Source of the DNA: Kistimonas sp964291485
GTDB lineage: Bacteria > Pseudomonadota > Gammaproteobacteria > Pseudomonadales > Endozoicomonadaceae
Length of the DNA: 64,000 bases
Assembly (NCBI GenBank): GCA_964291485.2
Contig: OZ220224.1
Span: 4,588,001 to 4,652,000, forward strand
Reading direction: 5' to 3'
The notes under the pieces are model-generated. The model saw only the letters and a program-made list of their open reading frames with translations. It made no database searches and was not told where the DNA came from. Positions 56,416 through 64,000 of this stretch are shown piece by piece (positions within the stretch are counted from its first letter, which is position 1; each line of letters starts with the position of its first letter). Made by a program: the position numbers and the translations under genes.

Positions 56416-56535
56416 AACAACACTTAGCTTATTGATAATAAAATCACATTCTTTTTATAAAAAACAATTAATATTAGAGTAAACAGCCAGCGTTACATTG
56501 AATGCAACATTGTATTTATGACAGGAGAATATTTC

Positions 56536-56772
56536 ATGGAAGAACCAAAACAATCACTGTCTATCCCTGCTCCCCTATTGATACTTGATGGCATTGGCAT
56601 TTTACTGATTGTATTAGGCTCCCTGGAAATGGGTGGTCACATTAGCCTCTTCGCAACCTGGATCTCCTATGAACACTACGACTGGGCAATGGTTATTATT
56701 GGCTGTTTACTGATTCTTCCCATCATGATCTACCTGGCGAAACTGGTGGCTGAGCAGAATAAACCATCCTGA
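56536..56772 (+). CDS. Small inner-membrane protein (DUF1418/YbjC-like)
   Basis: 78 residues from the ATG at 56536, which has AGGAGA eight bases upstream (the ATG at 56518 overlaps that site). Two hydrophobic helices (about 10-35 and 50-70), with the LILDGIGILLIVLGSLEM start resembling DUF1418. Function unknown. Confidence 0.7.
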   Translation: MEEPKQSLSIPAPLLILDGIGILLIVLGSLEMGGHISLFATWISYEHYDWAMVIIGCLLILPIMIYLAKLVAEQNKPS

Positions 56773-56830
56773 TCGTTGTTCAGTTTCGTCTACTGCTGAC
56801 CTATGTGACCTGATACTATCAGCGTCAACC

Positions 56831-57301
56831 ATGTCAGCAGTTTTGGCGTTCTCTAGATCCATGTCGTTAATTAAGCTTCCTCAGGAACAATACCCCCTGG
56901 TGAATCGTTTCTACAAAGCCAACGGACACAAGGGTAAAGCCCGCGGAAATGAAACCGTCTATGTTATCCGTGATTCGCAGACGATAATCGCCGCTGCTCG
57001 CCTGTGTCCGAAGCGGGATGGATGGTTACTGCGTAGTGTGTGGGTCGCCGAGACCCAACGGGGGGAAGGGATAGGCTCAAAACTGCTGCGGGAAATCATG
57101 GCAATCTCCGAAAACCATCCCTGCTGGTGTTATCCCTATGATCATCTGGAAGCATTTTACGCGGCTTCAGGATTCACAGTGCTGTCGGCTGACGAAGTGC
57201 CGGATGACATACGGGGACCCTTTGAGACTTATCGCCAAAAAGGCAGCCGTATTTTGCTGATGGGTTATAACAATCACCGGGGCTCCACAGAACCCCGATG
57301 A
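56831..57301 (+). CDS. GNAT family N-acetyltransferase
   Basis: 156 residues; acetyl-CoA motif LRSVWVAETQRGEGIGSKLLREI (about 66-88), then HLEAFYAASGF. A start at 56861 (MSLIKLPQEQ) is possible. Acceptor unknown. Convergent with the adenosyltransferase gene. Confidence 0.88.
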   Translation: MSAVLAFSRSMSLIKLPQEQYPLVNRFYKANGHKGKARGNETVYVIRDSQTIIAAARLCPKRDGWLLRSVWVAETQRGEGIGSKLLREIMAISENHPCWCYPYDHLEAFYAASGFTVLSADEVPDDIRGPFETYRQKGSRILLMGYNNHRGSTEPR

Positions 57302-57313
57302 AACCGGGAAACG

Positions 57314-57901
57314 TTATTCCACCTTCGTTTTTTCAGACTGCTGCCAGAGCACTTCACCACCCGACTGGCGGGCAGTCACACGACCCAACACAAACATCAG
57401 GTCAGACAGACGGTTGAGGAACTGCAGCAGTGGAGCATTGATTTCCTCGCCCGCTTCTTTCGCCGCAATGACGCGACGTTCAGCACGGCGGGACACAGTA
57501 CGCACCATATGGCAATGACAGGCCAACCGTGAACCACCGGGCAGGATAAAGTTCTTCAGCGGCGGCAGACCTTCGTTGAACTCGTCCAGCACCTCTTCCA
57601 GATACGTCACAAACTCCTGACGAATCAGCTGATAGCCGGGCATGGCCAGCTCACCGCCGACATCAAAGAGACGGTGCTGGATAAATTCCAGAGGCTTCTG
57701 CAGCTTGTGACGCAGGATCTGGCAGTCTTTTAACTCACAGATCAGCATCCCCATCCACGCGTTCAGCTCATCGACAGAGCCGATGGCTTCGATCCGCGCG
57801 TGGGTCTTGGGGACACGGGTACCGCCGCCCAGGCTGGTTGTGCCCTTGTCGCCGGTACGGGTGTAGATTTTTGTCAGTCGGTTACGTTCGTTCTCAGACA
57901 T
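57314..57901 (-). CDS. PduO-type cob(I)alamin adenosyltransferase
   Basis: Makes adenosylcobalamin from cob(I)alamin and ATP. 195 residues; ATP site KIYTRTGDKGTTSLGGGTRVPKTHARIEAIGSVDELNAWMG at the N-terminus and VRTVSRRAERRVIA later, as in PduO/MMAB. Last gene of the minus-strand group eutH-eutA-cobQ-this gene; it supplies the cofactor for ethanolamine ammonia-lyase. Confidence 0.95.
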   Translation of the reverse strand: MSENERNRLTKIYTRTGDKGTTSLGGGTRVPKTHARIEAIGSVDELNAWMGMLICELKDCQILRHKLQKPLEFIQHRLFDVGGELAMPGYQLIRQEFVTYLEEVLDEFNEGLPPLKNFILPGGSRLACHCHMVRTVSRRAERRVIAAKEAGEEINAPLLQFLNRLSDLMFVLGRVTARQSGGEVLWQQSEKTKVE

Positions 57902-57956
57902 CTCAAAGCCTCGGTTCCGTCGCGCTGCCTATCAACCTGGGCAGCCACCGGTTCAG

Positions 57957-59447
57957 TTATTCTGTGACCAGTGCCAGAATCTGGTCCATATCCAAATAGG
58001 TTTCGATGGCATCCGCCAAACGATTCAGGTTGTCTTCACGCACCTGGTCGAAATTGAAGGTAGCCGCCTCGCTCGCCGCCAGCCCCGCCCAGCGCAGGAT
58101 GGCATGGCAGGCATCGGCGTGTTCAAACACACCATGCAGATAGGTGCCGAATACCTGTCCGTCAGCCGACAGTACGCCGTCTTTGTGGCTGCCCAGATCA
58201 ATCACCGGATAATCCAGGTCATCGCCCTTCGTCACACCGGCATGGATCTCGTACCCGGTCACGGTGACCGGTTCCTGACCAGGCAGACCCAGTGTACCGG
58301 ACACCCGGCGGAGCTGCTTTTCGCGTTCCAGCGTGGTATCGATATCCAGCAGGCCGAACCCTTCACTGATACCAGGATTGCCTTCAATGCCCTTAGGGTC
58401 ATGCACAAACCGGCCCAGCATCTGGTAGCCGCCGCAGATGCCCATCAATTTGCCGCCCAGGCGCAGGTGACGAAGGATATCCTCTTCCCAGCCGTTGTCC
58501 TGCAGGAATTCCAGGTCAGAACGTGTGCTCTTGGTGCCGGGGATAATGATCAGGTCACAGTGGGGAATACGCTGCCCTTTGCGTACCCAGGTAAAATCAA
58601 CATTCGGGTGAAGTTGCAGCGGATCAAAATCCGTATGGTTGCTGGTGCGGGTCAGTACCGGCACAGCAATTTTCAGTTTCTGCCCTTCGCTTTTATCCGC
58701 GTCAGAGACTGTGATGGCATCTTCCGCGTCCAAATGCAGACCATGCAAATAAGGCAGCACACCCAGTACTGGTTTGCCGGTCTTTTCCTCCAGCCAGCGC
58801 AGGCCGGGTTCCAGCAGACTGACATCGCCACGGAACCGGTTAATCACAAAGCCTTTCACCCGCTCCTGTTCTGAAGGAGAAAGCAACGCCAGCGTGCCGT
58901 AAAGGTGGGCGAATACCCCACCACGGTCGATATCGGAAACAATAATCACCGGGCAGTCGGCCGCTTCGGCAAAGCCCATATTCGCGACATCGTTCTCGCG
59001 CAGGTTGATCTCGGCCGGACTGCCAGCGCCTTCCACCAGCACATGCTGATACTGGTCTTCCAGACGACGCCAGGCTGCCAGAATGCTTTCCAGTACTTTG
59101 GGTTTGTACTCGTGATAAGCCCGGGCATCCATCTCTGCCAGCGCTTTGCCATTGACGATGACCTGGGCGCCAGTATCGGTATTGGGCTTGAGCAGTACCG
59201 GATTCATATCACTATGGGGTTCCAGACCACAGGCAAACGCCTGCAGGGCCTGCGCCCGGCCAATCTCGCCACCGTCCACCGTCACGGCGCTGTTCAGCGC
59301 CATATTCTGCGGTTTGAACGGGGCAACGGAAATGCCGCGCTGTTTGAAGACTCGGCACAATCCGGCCACCAGCACACTCTTGCCGGCATCACTGGTGGTT
59401 CCCTGCACCATCAGGGTGCCGGGGCGGCGGGTGACAGATTCAGTCAT
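57957..59447 (-). CDS. cobQ: Cobyric acid synthase
   Basis: Amidates adenosylcobyrinic a,c-diamide at four positions using glutamine and ATP. 496 residues; N-terminal ATP site MVQGTTSDAGKSVLVAGLCR, FKPQNMALNS, and C-terminal class I glutamine amidotransferase with nucleophile Cys in LMGICGGYQMLG and HGVFEH. AAGGAG precedes the ATG. No other cobalamin-pathway gene but the adenosyltransferase is in view. Confidence 0.96.
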   Translation of the reverse strand: MTESVTRRPGTLMVQGTTSDAGKSVLVAGLCRVFKQRGISVAPFKPQNMALNSAVTVDGGEIGRAQALQAFACGLEPHSDMNPVLLKPNTDTGAQVIVNGKALAEMDARAYHEYKPKVLESILAAWRRLEDQYQHVLVEGAGSPAEINLRENDVANMGFAEAADCPVIIVSDIDRGGVFAHLYGTLALLSPSEQERVKGFVINRFRGDVSLLEPGLRWLEEKTGKPVLGVLPYLHGLHLDAEDAITVSDADKSEGQKLKIAVPVLTRTSNHTDFDPLQLHPNVDFTWVRKGQRIPHCDLIIIPGTKSTRSDLEFLQDNGWEEDILRHLRLGGKLMGICGGYQMLGRFVHDPKGIEGNPGISEGFGLLDIDTTLEREKQLRRVSGTLGLPGQEPVTVTGYEIHAGVTKGDDLDYPVIDLGSHKDGVLSADGQVFGTYLHGVFEHADACHAILRWAGLAASEAATFNFDQVREDNLNRLADAIETYLDMDQILALVTE

Positions 59448-59465
59448 CCGGGACTCCTTGTTCAG

Positions 59466-60908
59466 TCAGTAGCCGAAGACCAGCGTTTTCACGATCACCG
59501 GAAGTACCTTGTCCTGCGCCAGGGGCTTACCGATATCGATATAATCGCCATCTTTCACCGAAATGGAATCGATACAGACGACATCTTTGCTGTACTTCAG
59601 CTTGGCCTCGATACTCTGGCCGAGCACCTTGGCAAAATCTTCTTCCACAATCACGATCAGCGGCTGGGGCAGCTTGATCATGGTGTCCATGCCGGCAATG
59701 ATAATCTCCGCCAGCTCCTGGACATAGCTGAAATCGGGCTGGCGTCGTCCCTGCAGGCCCAGCGCCACGTGCTGGACGCCGGTTTCCAGGTCAAACCAGG
59801 ACAGTTTTTCCTTAATGACCCTAATCATCTCTTCAGGAGGCAGGGTTTCATCCTGCGCGGTCAGGCGCAAGACCGGCACGTTCTTGATGGGAAATACATC
59901 ACGGGAGAAATTAATGGTACTGCCACTGATATCCGTGGCATGAGAGCCGGCGCCGATGACCGTAGCGCGGATGGTTTCTACGGCATCAAACACCGAGAAA
60001 TGGCTGAACAACGGCGACTTCCGGATCGCACGCCCCAGCAATACGCCTAAATCACCGTACTCAAACTCACCGACCGATGGCTGCTCATCATAAGCATAAA
60101 CAGCCACGCCACCGGAGAAGCAGATCTGGTCGATGGTGTAGTCTCGTCGCATATCCTGGGTGCCACGGCCTACCAGGAAGGCGAGGTCATCTGTCGCGGG
60201 ACGAATACCGCAGACTTCCTCAAGGATTTCCACCATGCGCTGAACGATACGGTCGATCTGACTACGGGTCAGAACATCGCCAATACTCACCGGCATGCCC
60301 ATACGGCGGGTCATCTCGTACCATTTCTCGGAGATATAGGTGACTTCCGTCCCGCCTTTCTCGAACTTGATCAGGCGACCGCCGATATCCAGACAACTGG
60401 TATCAATGGGTTCACCCACCTGATACGCCGCAATGTTGGTCGTGCCACCGCCAATATCCAGGTTCACGACAATGGAGTTCTTGTCAAAGGATTGCTTTGA
60501 GGCACCCGCACCTTTACCGGCAATAATGCTTTCCAGATCAGGACCCGCAGTCGCCACCACAAAGTCACCGGCCAATTGACTCAGCGCATCGGCGACCTGA
60601 CGGGCATTTTCCTTTCGCGCAGTTTCACCGGTAATGATGACCGCACCGGTATCAATCTGCTCCGGACGGATATCGGCTTTCCGGAACTCGCTTTCCACCA
60701 GCGCCCGCACCTGGGCCGCATCAATCATGGTCGGCGACAACAGTGGTGTGAAGTACACCTGGCTGCGGTAAACCACCTCACGTCCGACAATCTCCACCTT
60801 GGGAATCATCGCACCCGGCGACACGTTTTCGAGGAACAGACGGGTAAAGACCAACTGGGTGGTGGAGGTACCGATATCAATACCGGCGCTCAGGATTTCT
60901 TCACGCAT
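59466..60908 (-). CDS. eutA: Ethanolamine ammonia-lyase reactivating factor EutA
   Basis: Actin/Hsp70-fold chaperone that swaps damaged for fresh adenosylcobalamin in ethanolamine ammonia-lyase. 480 residues from the ATG at 60908 (AGG upstream; the open frame extends to 61025 without support). ATPase motifs: SAGIDIGTSTTQLVFTRL at the N-terminus and VVNLDIGGGTTNIAAY. It is 18 bases from cobQ, so one operon. Confidence 0.93.
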   Translation of the reverse strand: MREEILSAGIDIGTSTTQLVFTRLFLENVSPGAMIPKVEIVGREVVYRSQVYFTPLLSPTMIDAAQVRALVESEFRKADIRPEQIDTGAVIITGETARKENARQVADALSQLAGDFVVATAGPDLESIIAGKGAGASKQSFDKNSIVVNLDIGGGTTNIAAYQVGEPIDTSCLDIGGRLIKFEKGGTEVTYISEKWYEMTRRMGMPVSIGDVLTRSQIDRIVQRMVEILEEVCGIRPATDDLAFLVGRGTQDMRRDYTIDQICFSGGVAVYAYDEQPSVGEFEYGDLGVLLGRAIRKSPLFSHFSVFDAVETIRATVIGAGSHATDISGSTINFSRDVFPIKNVPVLRLTAQDETLPPEEMIRVIKEKLSWFDLETGVQHVALGLQGRRQPDFSYVQELAEIIIAGMDTMIKLPQPLIVIVEEDFAKVLGQSIEAKLKYSKDVVCIDSISVKDGDYIDIGKPLAQDKVLPVIVKTLVFGY

Positions 60909-61055
60909 GGGATGACCTGATTCGAGTAAGTGTCGGCCGGGATGGCCCTTTACTGGGGGAAAATCCCGGCGCCGTATCGGGCAACGGCTCGGGTTTGGCA
61001 ACCGTATGGGGGACGATGATGACAAACCGGAGCGGTCGCGGGTATCGGGGAAATC

Positions 61056-61078
61056 GCTGCCGGCAAAAAGCCGGCAGC
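61056..61078. terminator. Hairpin between eutH and eutA
   Basis: GCTGCCGGC, loop AAAAA, GCCGGCAGC: a 9-bp perfect stem without a T-run in the 200-base gap. It may stabilise or attenuate the message rather than end it. Confidence 0.45.
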
Positions 61079-61107
61079 ATCAGAGACATCAGCGGTAACC
61101 GCTACAA

Positions 61108-62214
61108 TCAGGCAGTCTGTGCTTCAGTAGAAGTCTTGGACGCCATGTTGCGGGTAACCCAGATCGCCAGGGCAACGGCAGTCACACCACCGACCAGCTT
61201 ACCGGCAACAACAGGTGCGATCATGTCGCTGTTAACTGCGGCGGTGAAGCCCAGGTGGTCACCGAACGCGAAGGAAGCACTCACGGCGAAAGCCACGTTG
61301 ATGATCTTACCGCGGTTGTCCATGTCCTTCATGATGTTGAACATGGCGATGTTGTTGGCCAGGGTAGCGACCAGACCGGCAGCGGCGGTTTCGCCCATGC
61401 CCATCATGCGGCCCAGCTTCATCAGCGGCTTGTTCAGGTGAGTGGTGATGAAGTGAACCATCGGGAACGCACCGGCCAGAACCATGGCGATCGCACCGAT
61501 GATGCCAATACCTTCGGAGATCGGCGCCATGCCAGGAATGACAACGATACCGGTCAGGGTCTCAACAACGATAGCGGCCAGCGCCAGGGTGATAACGGCA
61601 ACAACGCCCTTACCGAAGATTTCAAAACCGCTGATCATCTTGTTAGGCATGAAGTACAGGCCTGCAGCGATCATAGCGGCAACGATGATGATCGGTACCA
61701 GGTTGACCATGATCATGCCGATATCGAAACCGGCAACCACGCCACCGACCAGGCAGCCCACGGGAACAGTGGTCAGACCGATCAGAACACCACGTGCCAG
61801 GTACTGGGTGTCTTCCTTGGAGATGATGCCCAGTGCAACCGGGATGGTGAATACGATGGTCGGGCCCATCATGGCGCCCAGGATCAGACCGGCGAAGTTA
61901 CCGGCTTCAGGGGTCTTGGCCATTTCCAGCGCCAGCGGGTAACCGCCCATGTCGTTAGCCAGCAGGGTGGTGGCGAACATGGCCGGGTCAGCGCCCAGTG
62001 CTTCGTAAACAGGTACAACAACAGGGCTCAGGATGGTGTTCAGCACGGGGGCCAGTGACACCACACCGACCATGGCCAGCGCCAGGGCGCCCATGGCCAT
62101 GAAGCCTTCTTCAAACTGGGCGCCGTAGCCCCACTTGTTCCCCAGGATCTTGTCGACGGCGCCAAGCACCATAAAGCCGACCATGACGTAGAGGATGATA
62201 TCGTTGATACTCAT
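61108..62214 (-). CDS. eutH: Ethanolamine permease EutH
   Basis: 368 residues from the ATG at 62214 (GAGGAATTT upstream), about ten membrane helices, the EutH family. Start MSINDIILYVMVGFMVLGAVDKILGNKWGYG and the LLANDMGGYPLALEMA segment are typical. Imports ethanolamine. Upstream of eutA in the same direction. The lyase genes eutB and eutC are not in the window. Confidence 0.94.
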   Translation of the reverse strand: MSINDIILYVMVGFMVLGAVDKILGNKWGYGAQFEEGFMAMGALALAMVGVVSLAPVLNTILSPVVVPVYEALGADPAMFATTLLANDMGGYPLALEMAKTPEAGNFAGLILGAMMGPTIVFTIPVALGIISKEDTQYLARGVLIGLTTVPVGCLVGGVVAGFDIGMIMVNLVPIIIVAAMIAAGLYFMPNKMISGFEIFGKGVVAVITLALAAIVVETLTGIVVIPGMAPISEGIGIIGAIAMVLAGAFPMVHFITTHLNKPLMKLGRMMGMGETAAAGLVATLANNIAMFNIMKDMDNRGKIINVAFAVSASFAFGDHLGFTAAVNSDMIAPVVAGKLVGGVTAVALAIWVTRNMASKTSTEAQTA

Positions 62215-62416
62215 AAATTCCTCGTGGACTGTGTGTTGGTAAATCTCAGAGTTATGGTCCGGCACGCGTCAACGAAATGTTGTGCATGACGAGAGTCTTC
62301 ATGGTCATGCGGGTCGGTTCGTGCAGAGTGTACGGACTGTTGCGCGGCAGGCTATCAGGAACGGGCGTGAGGATTTATGACGTTGCTCAATGGCGAAATC
62401 ACGATTATCCGGGGAG

Positions 62417-62430
62417 TTGATTTGCGTCAA
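62417..62430. promoter_or_regulatory. FNR/Anr-like box upstream of eutH
   Basis: TTGAT-TTGC-GTCAA matches the TTGAT-N4-ATCAA consensus at 9 of 10 positions, about 200 bases before the eutH start, suggesting low-oxygen control. The rest of the 62215-62577 gap shows no gene and no cobalamin riboswitch box that I could find. Confidence 0.45.
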
Positions 62431-62577
62431 GAATTGTTAATAAACCAGGGCGCCTGAACAGCACTATTCCGCTGTGTTCACTTGTCAGTATTTGGGTTTC
62501 GGCTTCCAGAACTCCCCTTATACTCACCACAATGCTCACGCTCAAAATAGTGCTTCAGAAAAAGGCCTTTATCGCAG

Positions 62578-63747
62578 TTACCTGGATGTCGGGATAAGGC
62601 CATCAATCTTATCGAAGAATGCCTGTAGTTTTGATGCCTGATCAGGTTCATTGATCATCAATTCACCAACACAGCTATGCAGTGCTTTCAGTGCCGCTGA
62701 TCTTTCCTGCTTTCTCATGCTGAGGATATGGTCAAGCGTATTGCTGTACACCAGGTGAAGCATTTTTTTGGCGGTATCCACGCCGAATAACAAAACTTCA
62801 AAGACATCAACTTCACCGGCTTTGAGGCAATTTTGTATGGCGTTGAGATTAAAGTTATAAAGATTTCCCATTACCGCCTCTTGCCGTGGAGTGCCATGGT
62901 AATCGTCCTCTTCTTCCACGATCGTTACCAATGTATCCGGATAGTTGAGCAGTTCATCTATCCATTCCTCTTTTGGCCATAATTCGCCGGAAAGTCTGTT
63001 CTGCTTTTCAAGCCGAGCATAATCCAACGACAGCGTTGCTTGAGCAACAGAATGCCTTACTGGCTTCTGATGATGCCGCTCACCAGCCATGTGCGGTTCT
63101 ACATCACTATTAATGGTATTCCGGCCTGCATGATTCACGGCTTCCGACAAGAAGCATTCACCTTCAGAATGCTCAATGTCGGAAGCAATACCACTGTCTT
63201 CCGAGAGGGTGAATTCCATGCCATCATTCTCTTGCAAGAGCCTTACCAGAGCATCAATTCTGGATCGTGATGTACTTTGACTACACCGGCAAATCGCCTG
63301 AGCCTGAAGCAAAACCGGTAAATCAACCATACCATCGCCAGTGATGTTGGCGGCATATGCCAGCTCCAGCTGAATCATGTCATTGTGTTGATTGAGGCCA
63401 TCTCCCCCGATATGACGATCCACAAAATCCAGTACTTCGTTGTAAATAACCATAACCTGACGGTCATTTCGCGCGACATCACGTGGCAAAATTTCGGAGA
63501 CATCAGAAACACTATCAAAACGTTGCTGCAATGAACGAAAAAACGAGCTCGGCTCTCTCAATCCAGCATGCTTCTGCCCTGTAAATACAGCTCTCCTGTT
63601 TAGGAACTCGTCTCTGGAAATGGTTCGATGTTTAATTGCTTTCACAGCCAGACCCTGCTCCTTGTTTTCGTCAACCGGAGACTGACTGGAAAAGCAGTTC
63701 ATTAATTGTCGCACTCGTGCACCATACTGATTTATTGTATCTGTCAT
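62578..63747 (-). CDS. Hypothetical protein
   Basis: 389 residues, soluble, no signal peptide or membrane helix, not recognised. The N-terminal 90 residues are basic and polar, the centre is acidic and the C-terminal third is helical (NFNLNAIQNCLKAGEVDVFEVLLFG, then EERSAALKALHSC-like helices). GGAG precedes the ATG. AT-rich leader and style fit the other lineage-specific genes here. Confidence 0.72.
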   Translation of the reverse strand: MTDTINQYGARVRQLMNCFSSQSPVDENKEQGLAVKAIKHRTISRDEFLNRRAVFTGQKHAGLREPSSFFRSLQQRFDSVSDVSEILPRDVARNDRQVMVIYNEVLDFVDRHIGGDGLNQHNDMIQLELAYAANITGDGMVDLPVLLQAQAICRCSQSTSRSRIDALVRLLQENDGMEFTLSEDSGIASDIEHSEGECFLSEAVNHAGRNTINSDVEPHMAGERHHQKPVRHSVAQATLSLDYARLEKQNRLSGELWPKEEWIDELLNYPDTLVTIVEEEDDYHGTPRQEAVMGNLYNFNLNAIQNCLKAGEVDVFEVLLFGVDTAKKMLHLVYSNTLDHILSMRKQERSAALKALHSCVGELMINEPDQASKLQAFFDKIDGLIPTSR

Positions 63748-64000
63748 GGCACTCTCCTTATTTCACTACCTATCAAGCTTTCATTAAATGTCGTTTTCTT
63801 ACCCCTTAAGCCGACCTTGCTTACTAACCCCTAGAATTTAGAACCATCGCAGCAGACTATTGATTGCTCCATTCAAAACGTTAATATCGATGGAAGCTAT
63901 CACTGCATGAAGCTTCCACCTGAGGTTTCTATTCGGGCCATTAGAAGATTCAACGTACATCGCTTGCAAATCTCACTGTCTTTTTGCCCATAGATGCCGG

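Noticed and set aside
62215..62577. Cobalamin riboswitch upstream of eutH
   Set aside because: No B12-box-like sequence could be found on the minus strand.

Overview
The window looks like the chromosome of a marine, host-associated gammaproteobacterium, most likely Endozoicomonas or a close Oceanospirillales relative. The housekeeping genes (serA with a D-2-hydroxyglutarate dehydrogenase, pdxH, mmsA with an omega-transaminase, puuCB, cobQ, eutAH) are of Pseudomonas/Oceanospirillum type. Scattered among them are eukaryote-like genes: a SET-domain protein, a Ser/Thr kinase, a membrane protein with LDL-receptor class A repeats, a protein with a PPxY motif and a His-rich repeat, and a 16-residue tandem-repeat protein. 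The taxon is an inference from this mixture; no rRNA is present.

Layout. 1-9.7 kb: end of a TRAP transporter operon with a YciA-type thioesterase, a parvulin-type PPIase, an S9 oligopeptidase, a solute-binding protein, a fumarylacetoacetase-family hydrolase and a D-2-hydroxyglutarate dehydrogenase divergent from serA. 11-19 kb: SET-domain gene, then two divergent catabolic units, beta-alanine transaminase/mmsA (minus) and puuC-puuB (plus). 19-30 kb: three copies of what I read as a CrcZ-type small RNA, among nucleoside hydrolase, pdxH, lipoprotein, peroxiredoxin and DUF885 genes. 30-36 kb: hemerythrin, ybaK, kinase, NmrA-like protein, cytochrome c5 and a second solute-binding protein. 36.4-39.3 kb: tRNA-Arg(CCG), an integrase remnant and an AbiE-like pair whose toxin gene carries a frameshift, with a palindrome-rich control region. 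39-50 kb: purple acid phosphatase-like protein, the LDL-A protein, a BBE-like oxidoreductase and small enzymes. 50-57 kb: an ArsR regulator with a Cys-rich permease, a PqaA-like protein and the tandem-repeat protein. 57-62.5 kb: B12/ethanolamine genes (adenosyltransferase, cobQ, eutA, eutH), then one unknown gene.

The main discovery candidate is the three-copy small RNA family on the minus strand (about 19491-19770, 20989-21266 and 28795-29018). Each copy has a sigma-54 type -24/-12 promoter, and in all three the predicted +1 falls on CACAA. Each starts with A-rich AANAANAA motifs, has stems that keep pairing although their sequences differ, and ends in a Rho-independent terminator. Each is preceded by an array of GTTAC/GTAAC motifs whose nearest member lies 102-103 bases upstream of the predicted start. 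This is the architecture of the CbrB/RpoN-dependent Crc/Hfq antagonists CrcZ/CrcY of Pseudomonas. Matching AANAANAA motifs sit just upstream of the ribosome binding sites of puuB and the beta-alanine transaminase gene, so the window may hold both the RNA antagonists and some targets of one catabolite-repression circuit.
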